A stretch of DNA of 64,000 nucleotides from Parabacteroides sp. PM6-13. Lineage in GTDB: Bacteria > Bacteroidota > Bacteroidia > Bacteroidales > Tannerellaceae. Each line of letters starts with the position of its first letter. Position 1 is the stretch's first letter. Made by a program: the position numbers and the translations under genes. This document shows, piece after piece, positions 34,726-43,819 of this stretch. The notes beneath the pieces are model-generated. The model was not told where the DNA came from. It saw nothing but the letters and a program-made list of their open reading frames with translations, and searched no databases. The DNA is taken from the NCBI RefSeq assembly GCF_029892605.1, contig NZ_JARXWF010000002.1, forward strand, positions 330,686 through 394,685, written 5' to 3'.

Positions 34726-34791
34726 TACCCAAGGCTGGAACATACATAATGAATACATAACACAAAGACACGGAAAAGGCAGAATACAGAG

Positions 34792-34866
34792 AACACAGAG
34801 AAGCGCTATTGCGCTTTCTCCCTCCGTGACCTCCTTCTTTCAAATAGTTCTTCGTGCCTCTGTGTT
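34792..34866. repeat. Inverted repeat AACACAGAG/CTCTGTGTT
   Basis: Arms at 34792-34800 and 34858-34866 are perfect reverse complements and enclose a small hairpin AAGCGC-TATT-GCGCTT (34801-34816). It is in the gap between the convergent alanine dehydrogenase and DUF4249 genes. It belongs to a common type of dispersed intergenic repeat and has no T-run. Confidence 0.55.
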
Positions 34867-34909
34867 TAAATCATGTTTAGGCCAGCTCCGTAAAGAGGTT
34901 TAGGCAAAA

Positions 34910-35950
34910 CTACTCCTCCAGCAACACCCTGGCACTATCCGGGCTACAGGCGCCGAGGATGCCCAGCCCGTTCTCGACATTGCAGAACAGGGGGATAGGT
35001 TCGGATATGCCTGCGTTGATCAATTCGTTTTGAAACGAGCCGTCCGATAGGGCCACCAATCCTTTCATATAATGATAATACTCGCGAGAGAAGGTGTACA
35101 GGAAAGCGTAGAAATAGACCTTCGGAGGTGTCTCGGGGAAGATGTCGTTAAACCAGGGACCATCCCCGCCATAATCACTGTACGCACTATAAACGCGATC
35201 GGTTTTCACATGCATCGTATAACTTTTCCCGTTGAAAAGTTCGTCGCTGAACACCCGACCCTGCCTTGAACTAAGGTAGCCGTAGTCGAACAGTTTATCG
35301 AGCACGCTCAGGTCGTTTGCAAAAAGAGGCTCGTCGTCATAGTTGATCGACAACGCCTTCCAGCGGTATTCATCGGTGTATTCCTTTCTATGGGGATCCC
35401 ACACCGGATGGTAGGCCATAAACCGGATGTAATAAAAATCATCTTCTCCGCCGGGATCGGTAAAGGTAACCGACAAACGGTAGGGCACTCCTACCCGCCA
35501 GGTATCTTCTTCGTCGACAGCCAGGGGCGTCATGCGGAAGGCATCGACCGGAATAGCCCGTGGCACAACCGACTCGGCCGAGATCCCTTCAAATCCTTCT
35601 GCCCGGGCAGTGATCTTTATCCAGTCGCCTGACGCGGGTTTGTAACCGGCACCAAAGTAACCCCGCCGGATGCTCTCTCCGTCGCTTGGTTGCCACTGCA
35701 TCTTCTCTTTCAGTTGTCCGTTCACATGGAGCTCGACCTCCGCCTGCCAGAGGGAATCGCGGGGCTGATCCTCATCGGTATGAAACCAACTCTGCGACAC
35801 AAATGCCTTGACAGGTTCACCCGCCACGACGATACTGTTCAATACCAGTTGAGGTGGTGTACGCAGGTCTTCCAGGTCGATATCCGAATAACAACCCGAT
35901 AAACACAGATACAGGCAAATAATCAATGGAAGTATACTATATTGTTTCAT
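34910..35950 (-). CDS. DUF4249-family outer-membrane lipoprotein
   Basis: This 346-residue lipoprotein has the signal MKQYSILPLIICLYLCLSGC (Cys20). The DUF4249 N-terminal pattern follows (LVLNSIVVAGEPVKAFVSQSWF), then a beta-rich body with GDWIKITARAEGFEGISAE and YRLSVTFTDPGGEDDFYYIRF. DUF4249 genes normally sit next to a TonB-dependent receptor, as here with a 3-bp gap to the receptor gene. It probably serves as the surface partner of that receptor in the way SusD serves SusC. Substrate is unknown. Confidence 0.9.
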   Translation of the reverse strand: MKQYSILPLIICLYLCLSGCYSDIDLEDLRTPPQLVLNSIVVAGEPVKAFVSQSWFHTDEDQPRDSLWQAEVELHVNGQLKEKMQWQPSDGESIRRGYFGAGYKPASGDWIKITARAEGFEGISAESVVPRAIPVDAFRMTPLAVDEEDTWRVGVPYRLSVTFTDPGGEDDFYYIRFMAYHPVWDPHRKEYTDEYRWKALSINYDDEPLFANDLSVLDKLFDYGYLSSRQGRVFSDELFNGKSYTMHVKTDRVYSAYSDYGGDGPWFNDIFPETPPKVYFYAFLYTFSREYYHYMKGLVALSDGSFQNELINAGISEPIPLFCNVENGLGILGACSPDSARVLLEE

Positions 35951-35953
35951 TTG

Positions 35954-38683
35954 TCAGAATTTATAAGTGTAAGAAATACTTGGAATAATAGGAATAATAC
36001 CTACCTTTTTGAATACAGGCACCGATTTATAATGAGCCCCCAGTCCATTGGGATCCTGGCCGGGCGGAAGCCATTCCCTGACAGTCTTATGCGCCTTATA
36101 GACCATAAAGGGGTTCATGCGGTTATACACATTATAGATGCTGATGTTCCAAATACCCAGGTTTCCGCTCTTCTTGGGACGATAGACGTTGATACCCAGG
36201 TCGAGCCGATGATAGGCAGGTAACTGGAAATTGTTTCTTCCGGTGTAGGCGTCGAGCACCTTCGTGTCGGAATCCGACTCACCGGGCATCCATCCTTCCG
36301 CCACTTCGTAAGAATTCAATGACAACGTCTGCCGGTTGCCCGAAGAATAGGTCCAGGCAGCCGACAGATCCACCTTCTTAGACAATTTATGCATCACGAC
36401 GATATTGATCTTATGTCGGTTGTCGTATTTGCTGGGGAAGCGTTTGCCTCCGTCTATCTCCTCAAACTTCCGGTCGGCCCAGGAAAGGGTATATCCAACC
36501 CATCCGGTTGTTTTTCCCGTTTGCTTGCGTGCCATAAACTCGACGCCATAGGCGCGTCCTTTGCCCGCGGTCACCTTCTCTTCCCAGGTCGAGAAGGTAG
36601 GCAGGAAGGAATAGCCGTCGCGGTAGTCCAACAGATTGTTCAGGTTTTTATAATACCCTTCGATCGAAAAGTCATAATTGTTCTTCAGATTATAGTAGAG
36701 CCCCAGCGAAACCTGATCGCTTACCAGCGGCTTGAAATGGCTGGTGACCGGCATCCACGAGTCGGTCGGCAGGTTGATATAGCTACCACTCAACAGATGC
36801 ACAAACTGATTCATGCGGGCGTATGAGGCTTTCATACTCAGATCCTGACGCATCAGCCAGCGTGCTGAGAAGCGGGGTTCGAGCGAGAAATAGGTTTTAT
36901 TTTGCACAGCAAAAGCGCTGGCACGCAAGCCACCGTTCAGTTTGATGCGGGAGGACAATGTCCAGTCGTCTTCCACAAAGGCTGAAGCCTCATGCGACAC
37001 TAATAGATCGTCGGTAAAGGTGGTATTGATCTGCTCCGATTCCTGCCCAAGGTTGTTCTCCGCTCGGTAGCGATTGTATTCGGGACGAAAGCGATGTGCC
37101 AGATAATCTACCCCGAAACGAATATGATGCTCCGCCGCCGGTAGGTAGTCGAAGGAGGAACGAAATCCGAAATCGGTAATCCCGTTCCGGCTCGAGGTCT
37201 CGTTGTAGGTGTATTCATAATCGTCGGCATCGGGCGTATTGTAGGTATATTCATTGCTACTTCGCAGAGTCGACTTATATTGGGTAAACACCCCGGAGAC
37301 ACGTCCGAACAGTTTGTTGTTGAACACATAGGTCCAACCCAGTGTCGCCATCAGGTTACCCCAGGTCAGCGATGCCTTGTTCTCCAACAGGTAGGGAGGA
37401 TCATCCTGTTCTCGCTCGCTATTGAACTCCTTCGGGCTGGCCTTCATCACGTCTTTCCCGTGATACAAGCTGAAAAACATACGGCTACGGTCGTTGAATA
37501 TATGGTTCAGTTTCATGTTGATATCATAGAACGCATAACGTCCACTCATCTTGGTGCCGTTCTTTTTCTCCATCTTATTCACAATTGCCACGGCAGGAAC
37601 GGTGATCGCATCCAGCCAGGTATGCCGCATAGCCACCATAAACGAGGTTTTGTCTTTGATAATCGGGCCTTCCAGCGAGAGATTCGCCGAGATTAATCCC
37701 AGCGAAGCGCTTCCTTTATACTCCCGCATATTCCCCTCTTTTGTATGCACATCGACCACCGAGGAGAGCCTCCCACCATAACGCGCCGGGAAGCCCGCTT
37801 TAAAAAAATCCATCCCCCGGATGGCCTCTGTATTAAAAGCAGAGAAGATCCCCCCTACGTGGCTGACCTGATAGACCGGATTGCCGTCGATCAGGAAAAG
37901 GTTTTCGTCCAGGTTCCCGCCGCGCACATACATACCGGCAAAGCCTTCTGTTCCGGCTGCTACGCCGGGGGTGAGCTGGATGGTCTTGATAATGTCCGAT
38001 TCGCCGAACATCGTCGGCGTGGCCTGTATAGTTTGCTGGTTGATCTCCAACTTCCCCATCTGAGTAGTCATCACCGGTTGCCGGTCGAGGTCGGAGGCGA
38101 CTACCACCACCTCTTCCAACATCGCGCTGCCCTCCAGTTCGATGGTCAACAGGGTATCACGTTCCATAAAGGGGAATTCAATCACCCGGGGCTTGTAGCC
38201 AATGTAGGACACCTGCAAACGGATATCCCCCGGCTCGAGCGAGAGACTGAAAAAACCGTAACTATTGGTAGCCGCTCCTTTCCGGCTCGTTGTCTGGTAG
38301 ACGGAGGCGCCGATCAGTGATTCGGAAGAACCCTTGTCGCGCACAAAGCCGCTGACCACCACCTGGCGGGGACGCTTCTTCAGGATAATGCTCTTCCCAC
38401 GCTGTTGCCACATCAGCGAAAGCGGGCTCAACAGGCGATTCAGGCAGACATCGATCGATTCGTTTTCTGCCTTTATATTCACTCGCGGCAGGCCATTCAA
38501 AAGGCTTGCCTCGTACGAGAAATAAAGCCCTGTTTGCTTTTCCAACTCCGCGAGGATCTCCTCCAGCGGTTTCTGGTGCAGGTCGAGCGTGACGGTTTGC
38601 AGCGAGTCGGCCGACTCCTGCGCAAAAAGAGAGAAGGCGGGACATAAGAATATCCCGAATATCAGTAGATAAATAGACTTCAT
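35954..38683 (-). CDS. TonB-dependent receptor with STN signalling domain
   Basis: This 909-residue receptor has a Sec signal (LIFGIFLCPAFSLFAQ) and an STN domain (VTLDLHQKPLEEILAELEK). A carboxypeptidase-regulatory-like fold (VSGFVRDKGSSESLIGASVY) and a plug with EEVVVVASDLD and PGVAAGTEGFAGMYVRGG follow, then a beta-barrel ending ISYTYKF. It differs from the SusC type in the plug sequence and length and fits receptors that pair with DUF4249. The FecR gene lies 12 bp upstream and DUF4249 3 bp downstream, so the three are one operon. The STN domain implies signalling through FecR to a sigma factor encoded elsewhere. Confidence 0.94.
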   Translation of the reverse strand: MKSIYLLIFGIFLCPAFSLFAQESADSLQTVTLDLHQKPLEEILAELEKQTGLYFSYEASLLNGLPRVNIKAENESIDVCLNRLLSPLSLMWQQRGKSIILKKRPRQVVVSGFVRDKGSSESLIGASVYQTTSRKGAATNSYGFFSLSLEPGDIRLQVSYIGYKPRVIEFPFMERDTLLTIELEGSAMLEEVVVVASDLDRQPVMTTQMGKLEINQQTIQATPTMFGESDIIKTIQLTPGVAAGTEGFAGMYVRGGNLDENLFLIDGNPVYQVSHVGGIFSAFNTEAIRGMDFFKAGFPARYGGRLSSVVDVHTKEGNMREYKGSASLGLISANLSLEGPIIKDKTSFMVAMRHTWLDAITVPAVAIVNKMEKKNGTKMSGRYAFYDINMKLNHIFNDRSRMFFSLYHGKDVMKASPKEFNSEREQDDPPYLLENKASLTWGNLMATLGWTYVFNNKLFGRVSGVFTQYKSTLRSSNEYTYNTPDADDYEYTYNETSSRNGITDFGFRSSFDYLPAAEHHIRFGVDYLAHRFRPEYNRYRAENNLGQESEQINTTFTDDLLVSHEASAFVEDDWTLSSRIKLNGGLRASAFAVQNKTYFSLEPRFSARWLMRQDLSMKASYARMNQFVHLLSGSYINLPTDSWMPVTSHFKPLVSDQVSLGLYYNLKNNYDFSIEGYYKNLNNLLDYRDGYSFLPTFSTWEEKVTAGKGRAYGVEFMARKQTGKTTGWVGYTLSWADRKFEEIDGGKRFPSKYDNRHKINIVVMHKLSKKVDLSAAWTYSSGNRQTLSLNSYEVAEGWMPGESDSDTKVLDAYTGRNNFQLPAYHRLDLGINVYRPKKSGNLGIWNISIYNVYNRMNPFMVYKAHKTVREWLPPGQDPNGLGAHYKSVPVFKKVGIIPIIPSISYTYKF

Positions 38684-38695
38684 CGTTACGTTTTG

Positions 38696-39517
38696 TTATG
38701 GTAGAGGGTTTATAGTCAGATTGATTTCCAATGTTTCATTTATAATGGCTATCACTTCAGGCAAAGGCTGATGATCGAAATAGGCAGTCAGCTTCAGCTG
38801 CGCCGCCTCGTCCGGCAAGACAATAGAAGCCTGATAGGCCTCGTTGATATCCCGTACTACCTCCTCCATCGGCGTTTGACGGAAGCGCAGTTCGCGTGTC
38901 TTCCAGGCCAATTGGTTAGGCGAGGCCGGTTCTTCCTCCCGCCGGATGCCTTCACCGTCATGATAGGTCGCCTTCATGCCTGCCGTCAGGATCTCTTTCT
39001 CCCGGTCGGCTTCGAAAGCAACCCGCCCGGTGTTGACATAGAGATCGGTGGCAGCCTCCTTCTCTTCCAACTGGAAGGAGGTACCGAGTACGGTAGTTGT
39101 CGTCCGGCTGGTATGGACGGAGAAAGGGCGCTCCCCATCGGGCTGCACTTCATAGAAGGCCTTGCCGGTCATCATCACCTGGCGCCTCTCCTTTCCATAT
39201 TGTTTGCGGTCGTAACGGATCTCACTGTTGGCCGCCAAAGTCACCATCGAACTGTCGGGCAGCCACACCTGCTTCACCTCATCCACACCTGCGGCAATCG
39301 CCACCCATTCCTCTCCGGTCCGTTCCATCCAGTAACGCCCGCCAATGCCTATCAACAACAGTAACACCGCCGCAGCGCCCACCCAATACTTGCGCATCAG
39401 CGCCACACGGCGTATGCCCTGTTCACGGCTGAACCGCCCCCAGGCCGCCTCCGCATCAAGCGACTTCTCCCGGTAACGCCGGGTAACAAAGCGTATTTTT
39501 TTATCTTGATCGTTCAT
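38696..39517 (-). CDS. FecR-type anti-sigma factor without adjacent sigma gene
   Basis: This 273-residue protein has a cytoplasmic N-terminus (~40 residues), a membrane helix (VGAAAVLLLLIGIGGRYW) and a periplasmic FecR domain (WLPDSSMVTLAANSEIRYD, GKAFYEVQPDGERPFSVHT, VLGTSFQLEEKEA). A C-terminal secretin-N-like region includes LRFRQTPMEEVVRDINEAY. It should inhibit an ECF sigma factor and respond to the STN domain of the receptor encoded 12 bp downstream. No sigma gene lies upstream: only 57 bp separate the start codon from a strong terminator. This is unlike the sigma-fecR-receptor cassette at 12233. Confidence 0.9.
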   Translation of the reverse strand: MNDQDKKIRFVTRRYREKSLDAEAAWGRFSREQGIRRVALMRKYWVGAAAVLLLLIGIGGRYWMERTGEEWVAIAAGVDEVKQVWLPDSSMVTLAANSEIRYDRKQYGKERRQVMMTGKAFYEVQPDGERPFSVHTSRTTTTVLGTSFQLEEKEAATDLYVNTGRVAFEADREKEILTAGMKATYHDGEGIRREEEPASPNQLAWKTRELRFRQTPMEEVVRDINEAYQASIVLPDEAAQLKLTAYFDHQPLPEVIAIINETLEINLTINPLP

Positions 39518-39574
39518 TTTTTTATTAGTTGTTTTTAAATGTAAGAAGTGAAGGTTTCACTATCATAAAAATAG

Positions 39575-39618
39575 TATCAAAATTTCTCCTCCTTAGCAAA
39601 GGAGGAGAAATTTTGATA
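39575..39618 (-). terminator. Strong intrinsic terminator
   Basis: A perfect 20-bp stem (39575-39594 with 39599-39618) and 4-nt loop is followed on the minus strand by TACTATTTTTAT. It ends the transcript of the outer-membrane protein gene at 39645 and isolates the fecR operon, which must have its promoter in 39518-39574. Confidence 0.9.
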
Positions 39619-39644
39619 GTAATACCTTTCATCCTTCTCTTTTT

Positions 39645-40484
39645 CTATTTCAACCGAAACTTATACCCAACAGAAATAGCCAGTGTCTGATAGTGGAGTC
39701 CGAAACTGTCATAGGTAGATTCTTTCCCAAAGTCCAGATCATAGCCAGCGGTAACCACCATCTTATGGTATTCAATCCCTACTTGCGCGGACAATCCCCA
39801 GGTTATTTTCCGGATATGACTTTTGGAGTAAGGATTCACCGTATTGCCCATGCCGTAATAATTGCCATACACATCGTAGGGATAGAGCCAGGGGTCTGTG
39901 GTAGAGCCGTCTCCATAGCTCCCATAACTCATATTATACGGCACCTCATCGTCGCTGAATCCCAGACGTGTTCCTTTGAGAGAGCCGCTGCTGCCTATCT
40001 CGAACCCGACAGAACCTCCCACAGCGGCAAACATATTCACCTCGTCGGTCACGCGCCATGCAAAGCGTGCCATCAAAGGCACCTGCAACAGATGCCGGGT
40101 GGAGTTGCTATCGTCGACAATAAAGCTTTTTTCACCTACTATGGTCTTTTCGCCCGTTTCATAGTCTTCACGATAGGCATAATTGCAGAAGAACATACGT
40201 GAGGAGCGACTCTGAGAGGTATAATAGACCCCCGACTGAATGGCGAACGTCTCGGATTTCGGATGAAACATCACGCCCACACCCACGCGAGGCGCCGCCC
40301 GCCAACTATCATCGCCGTAAGCGGTACGGTTTCGCCAGTCACCACTATATCCCTTATACGGATTATACTCGTGCTTTACCGCACTCATTCCCACCTCGGG
40401 CATCACATACAACTTCTGGGCTTCCACCGACATAAAACCGGCCATCAACCACACAAACAACAATACTTTTTTCATCTTTTTCAT
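39645..40484 (-). CDS. Outer-membrane beta-barrel (porin-like) protein
   Basis: The protein has 279 residues from the ATG at 40484 (MKKMKKVLLFVWLMAGFMSVEA, a Sec signal; the Met three codons later is an alternative). An upstream in-frame ATG at 40664 would add 60 residues encoded by repeat and purine-rich sequence and is not credible. The mature protein has alternating strands typical of 8-stranded PorT/OmpA-like barrels (VGVGVMFHPKSETFAIQSGVYY, LLQVPLMARFAWRV, VNMFAAVGGSVGFEIG, VGIEYHKMVVTAGYDLDFG, LAISVGYKFRLK). Function is unknown. It is monocistronic, ending at the terminator at 39575. Confidence 0.82.
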   Translation of the reverse strand: MKKMKKVLLFVWLMAGFMSVEAQKLYVMPEVGMSAVKHEYNPYKGYSGDWRNRTAYGDDSWRAAPRVGVGVMFHPKSETFAIQSGVYYTSQSRSSRMFFCNYAYREDYETGEKTIVGEKSFIVDDSNSTRHLLQVPLMARFAWRVTDEVNMFAAVGGSVGFEIGSSGSLKGTRLGFSDDEVPYNMSYGSYGDGSTTDPWLYPYDVYGNYYGMGNTVNPYSKSHIRKITWGLSAQVGIEYHKMVVTAGYDLDFGKESTYDSFGLHYQTLAISVGYKFRLK

Positions 40485-40802
40485 CTTTATGAATTTCACA
40501 TTTACCCCTAAGACAAGGGAAAGAGGAAAAACCCCTATTGGGGGGAGCGAAAAAAATATTTTTGCTGGATTGGGGGCAAAAGCCGCCAAGCGGCGTTTGC
40601 GCACCCTCTCTCCAATTCCTTTCTCCCTTCTCCCTTCTCCTTTCTCCCACTTGAATATCCGCATCCATCAGTGCAATCTTTTTAATCAAGCCAATCACAT
40701 CCGGAAAATCCCAAAATCAGCGTATTGCTCCCTTCGGAAGCGAACGTTGTTTCCTGGTTCAAGACGAATTATCATTTTGCTTTACGCTTCGCTAAGCGAT
40801 TT

Positions 40803-40916
40803 ACAAATTGTCAAAATCGACCGACTTTTTTTCCGAAAACGTAGGGGTATTTAAAATTAGTCCCGCGAGTAACACTTTTTAACGTATCATATTGTAAAGC
40901 AAAATGGCCATTTTGC
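40803..40916 (+). repeat. R1 dispersed element, copy 3
   Basis: This copy is nearly identical over ~110 bp to 24066-24180 and to the reverse complement of 6625-6739. Its terminal palindrome is perfect (GCAAAATGGCCATTTTGC, 40899-40916). It ends 187 bp before rpsO. Confidence 0.88.
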
Positions 40917-41025
40917 TTACACTTTGTATTTTGGCATTTTGGCAGAGAGACTCCTTTTTCGTTCCGATTTCGCTTCCTTATATATTCTCTTACCAACCGG
41001 GAGAGCAGAAAAAAACAAAAAAACA

Positions 41026-41055
41026 TTGCCAGTATAAAATTAATCCCTATATTTG
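41026..41055 (+). promoter_or_regulatory. Promoter of rpsO
   Basis: TATATTTG (41048-41055) fits TAnnTTTG and TTG (41026-41028) lies 19 bp upstream. The leader to the ATG at 41104 is about 42 nt, long enough for an autoregulatory S15-binding structure, though I could not fold one with confidence. Confidence 0.65.
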
Positions 41056-41103
41056 CAGCCGCTTAAATAACATAGTATTAATTTATTAAAGTATCGAAGA
41101 ATC

Positions 41104-41373
41104 ATGTATTTAGATTCAGCAAAAAAACAAGAATTATTTGAAAAGTATGGCAAAGGAGCTGTAGACACAGGTTCTCCTGAAAGCCAAATCGCGTTGTTCT
41201 CTTTCCGTATCGCTCATTTGACTGAGCATCTGAAGAAAAATCGCAAAGATTACAACACGGCTCGCTCCCTGAAAATGTTGGTAGGTAAACGTCGTCGTCT
41301 GTTGGATTATCTAATCAAGGTAGACATCACACGTTACCGTGCTATCGTAAAAGAACTTGGACTGAGAAAGTAA
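41104..41373 (+). CDS. rpsO: 30S ribosomal protein S15
   Basis: This 89-residue protein has the S15 pattern: KYGKGAVDTGSPESQIALFSFRI, LTEHLKKNRKDYNTARSL and the highly conserved VGKRRRLLDYL, ending VKELGLRK. It binds 16S rRNA in the small-subunit platform. It is monocistronic, with a good promoter upstream and a terminator starting 27 bp after the stop codon. Confidence 0.98.
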   Translation: MYLDSAKKQELFEKYGKGAVDTGSPESQIALFSFRIAHLTEHLKKNRKDYNTARSLKMLVGKRRRLLDYLIKVDITRYRAIVKELGLRK

Positions 41374-41400
41374 AATCACCTTACGATATAAGGAGAACGA

Positions 41401-41430
41401 GAGGCTATCCCGCGCGGATGGCCTCTTTTT
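41401..41430 (+). terminator. Intrinsic terminator after rpsO
   Basis: GAGGCTATCC (41401-41410) pairs with GGATGGCCTC (41416-41425) using one G-U pair, followed by a run of T. Confidence 0.88.
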
Positions 41431-41485
41431 TTGTTTATTTCCCGGATTTTCCTCGACAAAGCCCTTGAAATATGAATTATTAATG

Positions 41486-41493
41486 TAATTTTG
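41486..41493 (+). promoter_or_regulatory. Putative -7 box for the XRE-cupin operon
   Basis: TAATTTTG fits TAnnTTTG, and CTTG ends 18 bp upstream (41464-41467) as a partial -33 box. The ATG is at 41550. Confidence 0.55.
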
Positions 41494-41549
41494 CACGGTT
41501 TTGTAACAAATTGTAAGTCAAATAAGAAAAAAAAGAGGAATTTATCAGT

Positions 41550-42134
41550 ATGGGGAATAATAAGATTATTGGTGAGAAGATCAAGAGCCTCCGTGAATCG
41601 AAACAACTGAGTATAGAGGAAGTAGCCGAGCGCTCCGGCTTAAACAAAGAGCAAATCGAACGGATTGAAGGGAATGTGGATTTCCCCTCACTCGCTCCAC
41701 TCATCAAGATTGCCCGCGTACTGGGGGTTCGCCTGGGTACCTTTCTGGACGATCAGGCCGAACTGGGTCCGGTGGTCAGCCGCAAAAAGGAAACAACCGA
41801 GCATAACAGCATCAATTTCACCAACGATGAGTCCGATGGACGCAAGCATATGGTCTATCATTCTCTGTCGCAAGATAAGTCGGGACGCCACATGGAACCG
41901 TTCCTGATCGAGGTCGAACCGCGGGAAGAGGGGGTCGATTTCATCCTTTCCACGCATGAAGGGGAGGAGTTTATCTATGTGCTCGACGGCATTATCGAGA
42001 TCAATTACGGAAAAAACACCTATATCCTGGAGGCAGGCGATAGCATCTATTACGATTCGATCATTGCCCACCACGTGCATGCCGCGACAAACGAAACCGC
42101 CCGTATCCTGGGTGTAGTCTATACACCTTATTAA
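41550..42134 (+). CDS. XRE-family transcriptional regulator with cupin domain
   Basis: This 194-residue protein has an N-terminal helix-turn-helix (residues ~8-62: GEKIKSLRESKQLSIEEVAERSGL, then IKIARVLGVRLGTFL). A C-terminal cupin_2 domain (~105-192) contains STHEGEEFIYVLDGIIEINYG and EAGDSIYYDSIIAHHVHAA. XRE-cupin proteins sense a small ligand through the cupin and control an adjacent metabolic gene. The acyl-CoA ligase gene starts 12 bp downstream, so a fatty or aromatic acid signal is plausible. Confidence 0.94.
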   Translation: MGNNKIIGEKIKSLRESKQLSIEEVAERSGLNKEQIERIEGNVDFPSLAPLIKIARVLGVRLGTFLDDQAELGPVVSRKKETTEHNSINFTNDESDGRKHMVYHSLSQDKSGRHMEPFLIEVEPREEGVDFILSTHEGEEFIYVLDGIIEINYGKNTYILEAGDSIYYDSIIAHHVHAATNETARILGVVYTPY

Positions 42135-42146
42135 TCGGTCGGCATC

Positions 42147-43805
42147 ATGGAGTATCAATTACAAGAAAGAACATTAGGCGATTGGCTGGAATATTGGGCA
42201 ACCGTTACGCCGGATAAGGAATATCTGGTCTATTCCGACAGGAATCTGCGCTTTACCTGGCGTCAGTTCAATCAGCGTGTGGACGATATGGCGAAAGGGC
42301 TGATGGCTATCGGGGTGACCCATGGCACGCATGTCGGCATCTGGGCTACCAATGTGCCCGACTGGCTTACCTTTGTCTATGCCGGTGCCAAGATAGGCGC
42401 TGTGTTGGTGACGGTGAATACCAATTACAAACAGAGCGAAGTGGAATATCTGGTTGAGAATGCCGATATCCATACCTTATGTATTACGGAAGGAGTTTTC
42501 GATGGTAATTATGTCGATATGACCTATGAAATGCTTCCGGAATTGAAGGAATCGCAACGCGGATACCTGAAAAGCGAGCGTTTCCCTCGGATGAAAAATG
42601 TGGTTTATATCGGGCAGGAGAAATATCGTGGGATGTATAATACGCCTGAGATCCTGTTGCTCGGACAAAATATCAGTGACGAAACCCTGGAAGAGGCCAA
42701 AGCGAAAGTATCCTGTTACGATGTCGTGAATATGCAATACACCTCGGGGACGACCGGTTTTCCGAAAGGGGTGATGTTGACACATCATAATATTGCCAAC
42801 AATGGCTTCTTTACCGGCGAAGGCATGCACTTCACGGCTGAGGATAAGCTCTGCTGTTGTGTGCCGCTTTTCCACTGTTTCGGCATTACGCTCGCCTCCA
42901 TGAATGTGTTGACCCACGGCGCTACGCAGGTGATGGTCGAGAAGTTCGATCCGCTTACCGTATTGGCCTCTGTGCACAAAGAGCGGTGTACGGCGCTGTA
43001 TGGGGTACCGACTATGTTTATTGCCGAATTAAATCATCCGATGTTCGATATGTTCGATCTGACCTCGTTGCGCACCGGCATTATGGCAGGCTCGCTTTGT
43101 CCGATCGAGCTGATGCGCGCGGTGACGGAGAAAATGCATATTACCCATATCACCAGTGTCTATGGACTGACGGAGACCTCGCCGGGCATGACCCATTCGG
43201 TGGTGGAAGATTCGTTTGAAACCCGCTGTACGACGGTCGGTAAAGAGTATCCGTTTACGGAGGTGAAGATATTCGATCCCGAGACAGGCGAAGAATGTCC
43301 GACAGGTGTGCAGGGCGAAGTGTGTTGCCGGGGCTACCTGGTGATGAAGGGCTACTACAAAAATCCGGGCGCTACGGCTGAGGCCATCGACAAAGAGGGC
43401 TGGTTGCATTCCGGCGACCTGGGTGTCAAAGACGAAGAGGGCTATTTCCGCATCACCGGACGTATCAAGGATATGATTATCCGTGGGGGAGAAAACATCT
43501 ATCCCCGCGAGATCGAAGAGTTCTTGTATCACCTGGACGGTGTACAGGATATTCAGGTAGCCGGTATTCCTTCCGAGAAATATGGTGAAGAGGTGGGTGC
43601 CTTTATCATCCTGAAAGAGGGGGCGGCGCTGACGGAAGAGGAGGTCAAAGACTTCTGCCGTGGCAAGATCGCTCGTCATAAGATACCGAAATACATCTTC
43701 TTCATCGAAGGATTCCCCCTGACTGGCAGCGGTAAGATTCAGAAATTCAAATTAAAAGATATCGGTTTACAGATCCTGAAAGAGAAGGGCGTTGAGGTGA
43801 TCTGA
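42147..43805 (+). CDS. AMP-forming acyl-CoA ligase (FadD-like)
   Basis: This 552-residue enzyme of the ANL superfamily shows the core motifs in order: A3 [18 protein letters not shown]5 [10 protein letters not shown]7 LHSGDLG, A8 [21 protein letters not shown] and the A10 catalytic Lys in GSGKIQKF. It activates a carboxylic acid to its acyl-adenylate and then to acyl-CoA, in the cytoplasm. The sequence is closest in style to medium/long-chain acyl-CoA synthetases, but chain length cannot be read from it. It forms an operon with the XRE-cupin regulator and is convergent with an AraC-type gene 14 bp away. Confidence 0.93.
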   Translation: MEYQLQERTLGDWLEYWATVTPDKEYLVYSDRNLRFTWRQFNQRVDDMAKGLMAIGVTHGTHVGIWATNVPDWLTFVYAGAKIGAVLVTVNTNYKQSEVEYLVENADIHTLCITEGVFDGNYVDMTYEMLPELKESQRGYLKSERFPRMKNVVYIGQEKYRGMYNTPEILLLGQNISDETLEEAKAKVSCYDVVNMQYTSGTTGFPKGVMLTHHNIANNGFFTGEGMHFTAEDKLCCCVPLFHCFGITLASMNVLTHGATQVMVEKFDPLTVLASVHKERCTALYGVPTMFIAELNHPMFDMFDLTSLRTGIMAGSLCPIELMRAVTEKMHITHITSVYGLTETSPGMTHSVVEDSFETRCTTVGKEYPFTEVKIFDPETGEECPTGVQGEVCCRGYLVMKGYYKNPGATAEAIDKEGWLHSGDLGVKDEEGYFRITGRIKDMIIRGGENIYPREIEEFLYHLDGVQDIQVAGIPSEKYGEEVGAFIILKEGAALTEEEVKDFCRGKIARHKIPKYIFFIEGFPLTGSGKIQKFKLKDIGLQILKEKGVEVI

Positions 43806-43819
43806 TCCCTCACGCCGTT

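Larger units (their letters stand above)
40485..41103. other. 619-bp gap with hairpins, R1 copy 3 and rpsO promoter
   Basis: From left to right the gap holds a plus-strand TATTTTTG box (40557-40564) and an 11-bp hairpin (40576-40586 with 40590-40600, one mismatch). A pyrimidine tract (about 40608-40648), a stretch also found near R1 copy 1 (40649-40722), R1 copy 3 and the rpsO promoter follow. The box and hairpin together could start a short transcript, but no T-run follows the hairpin. No gene is seen. Confidence 0.65.

Noticed and set aside
40485..40664. 60-residue N-terminal extension of the outer-membrane barrel gene
   Set aside because: The extension is encoded by purine-rich and repeat sequence and precedes a good signal peptide at 40484.
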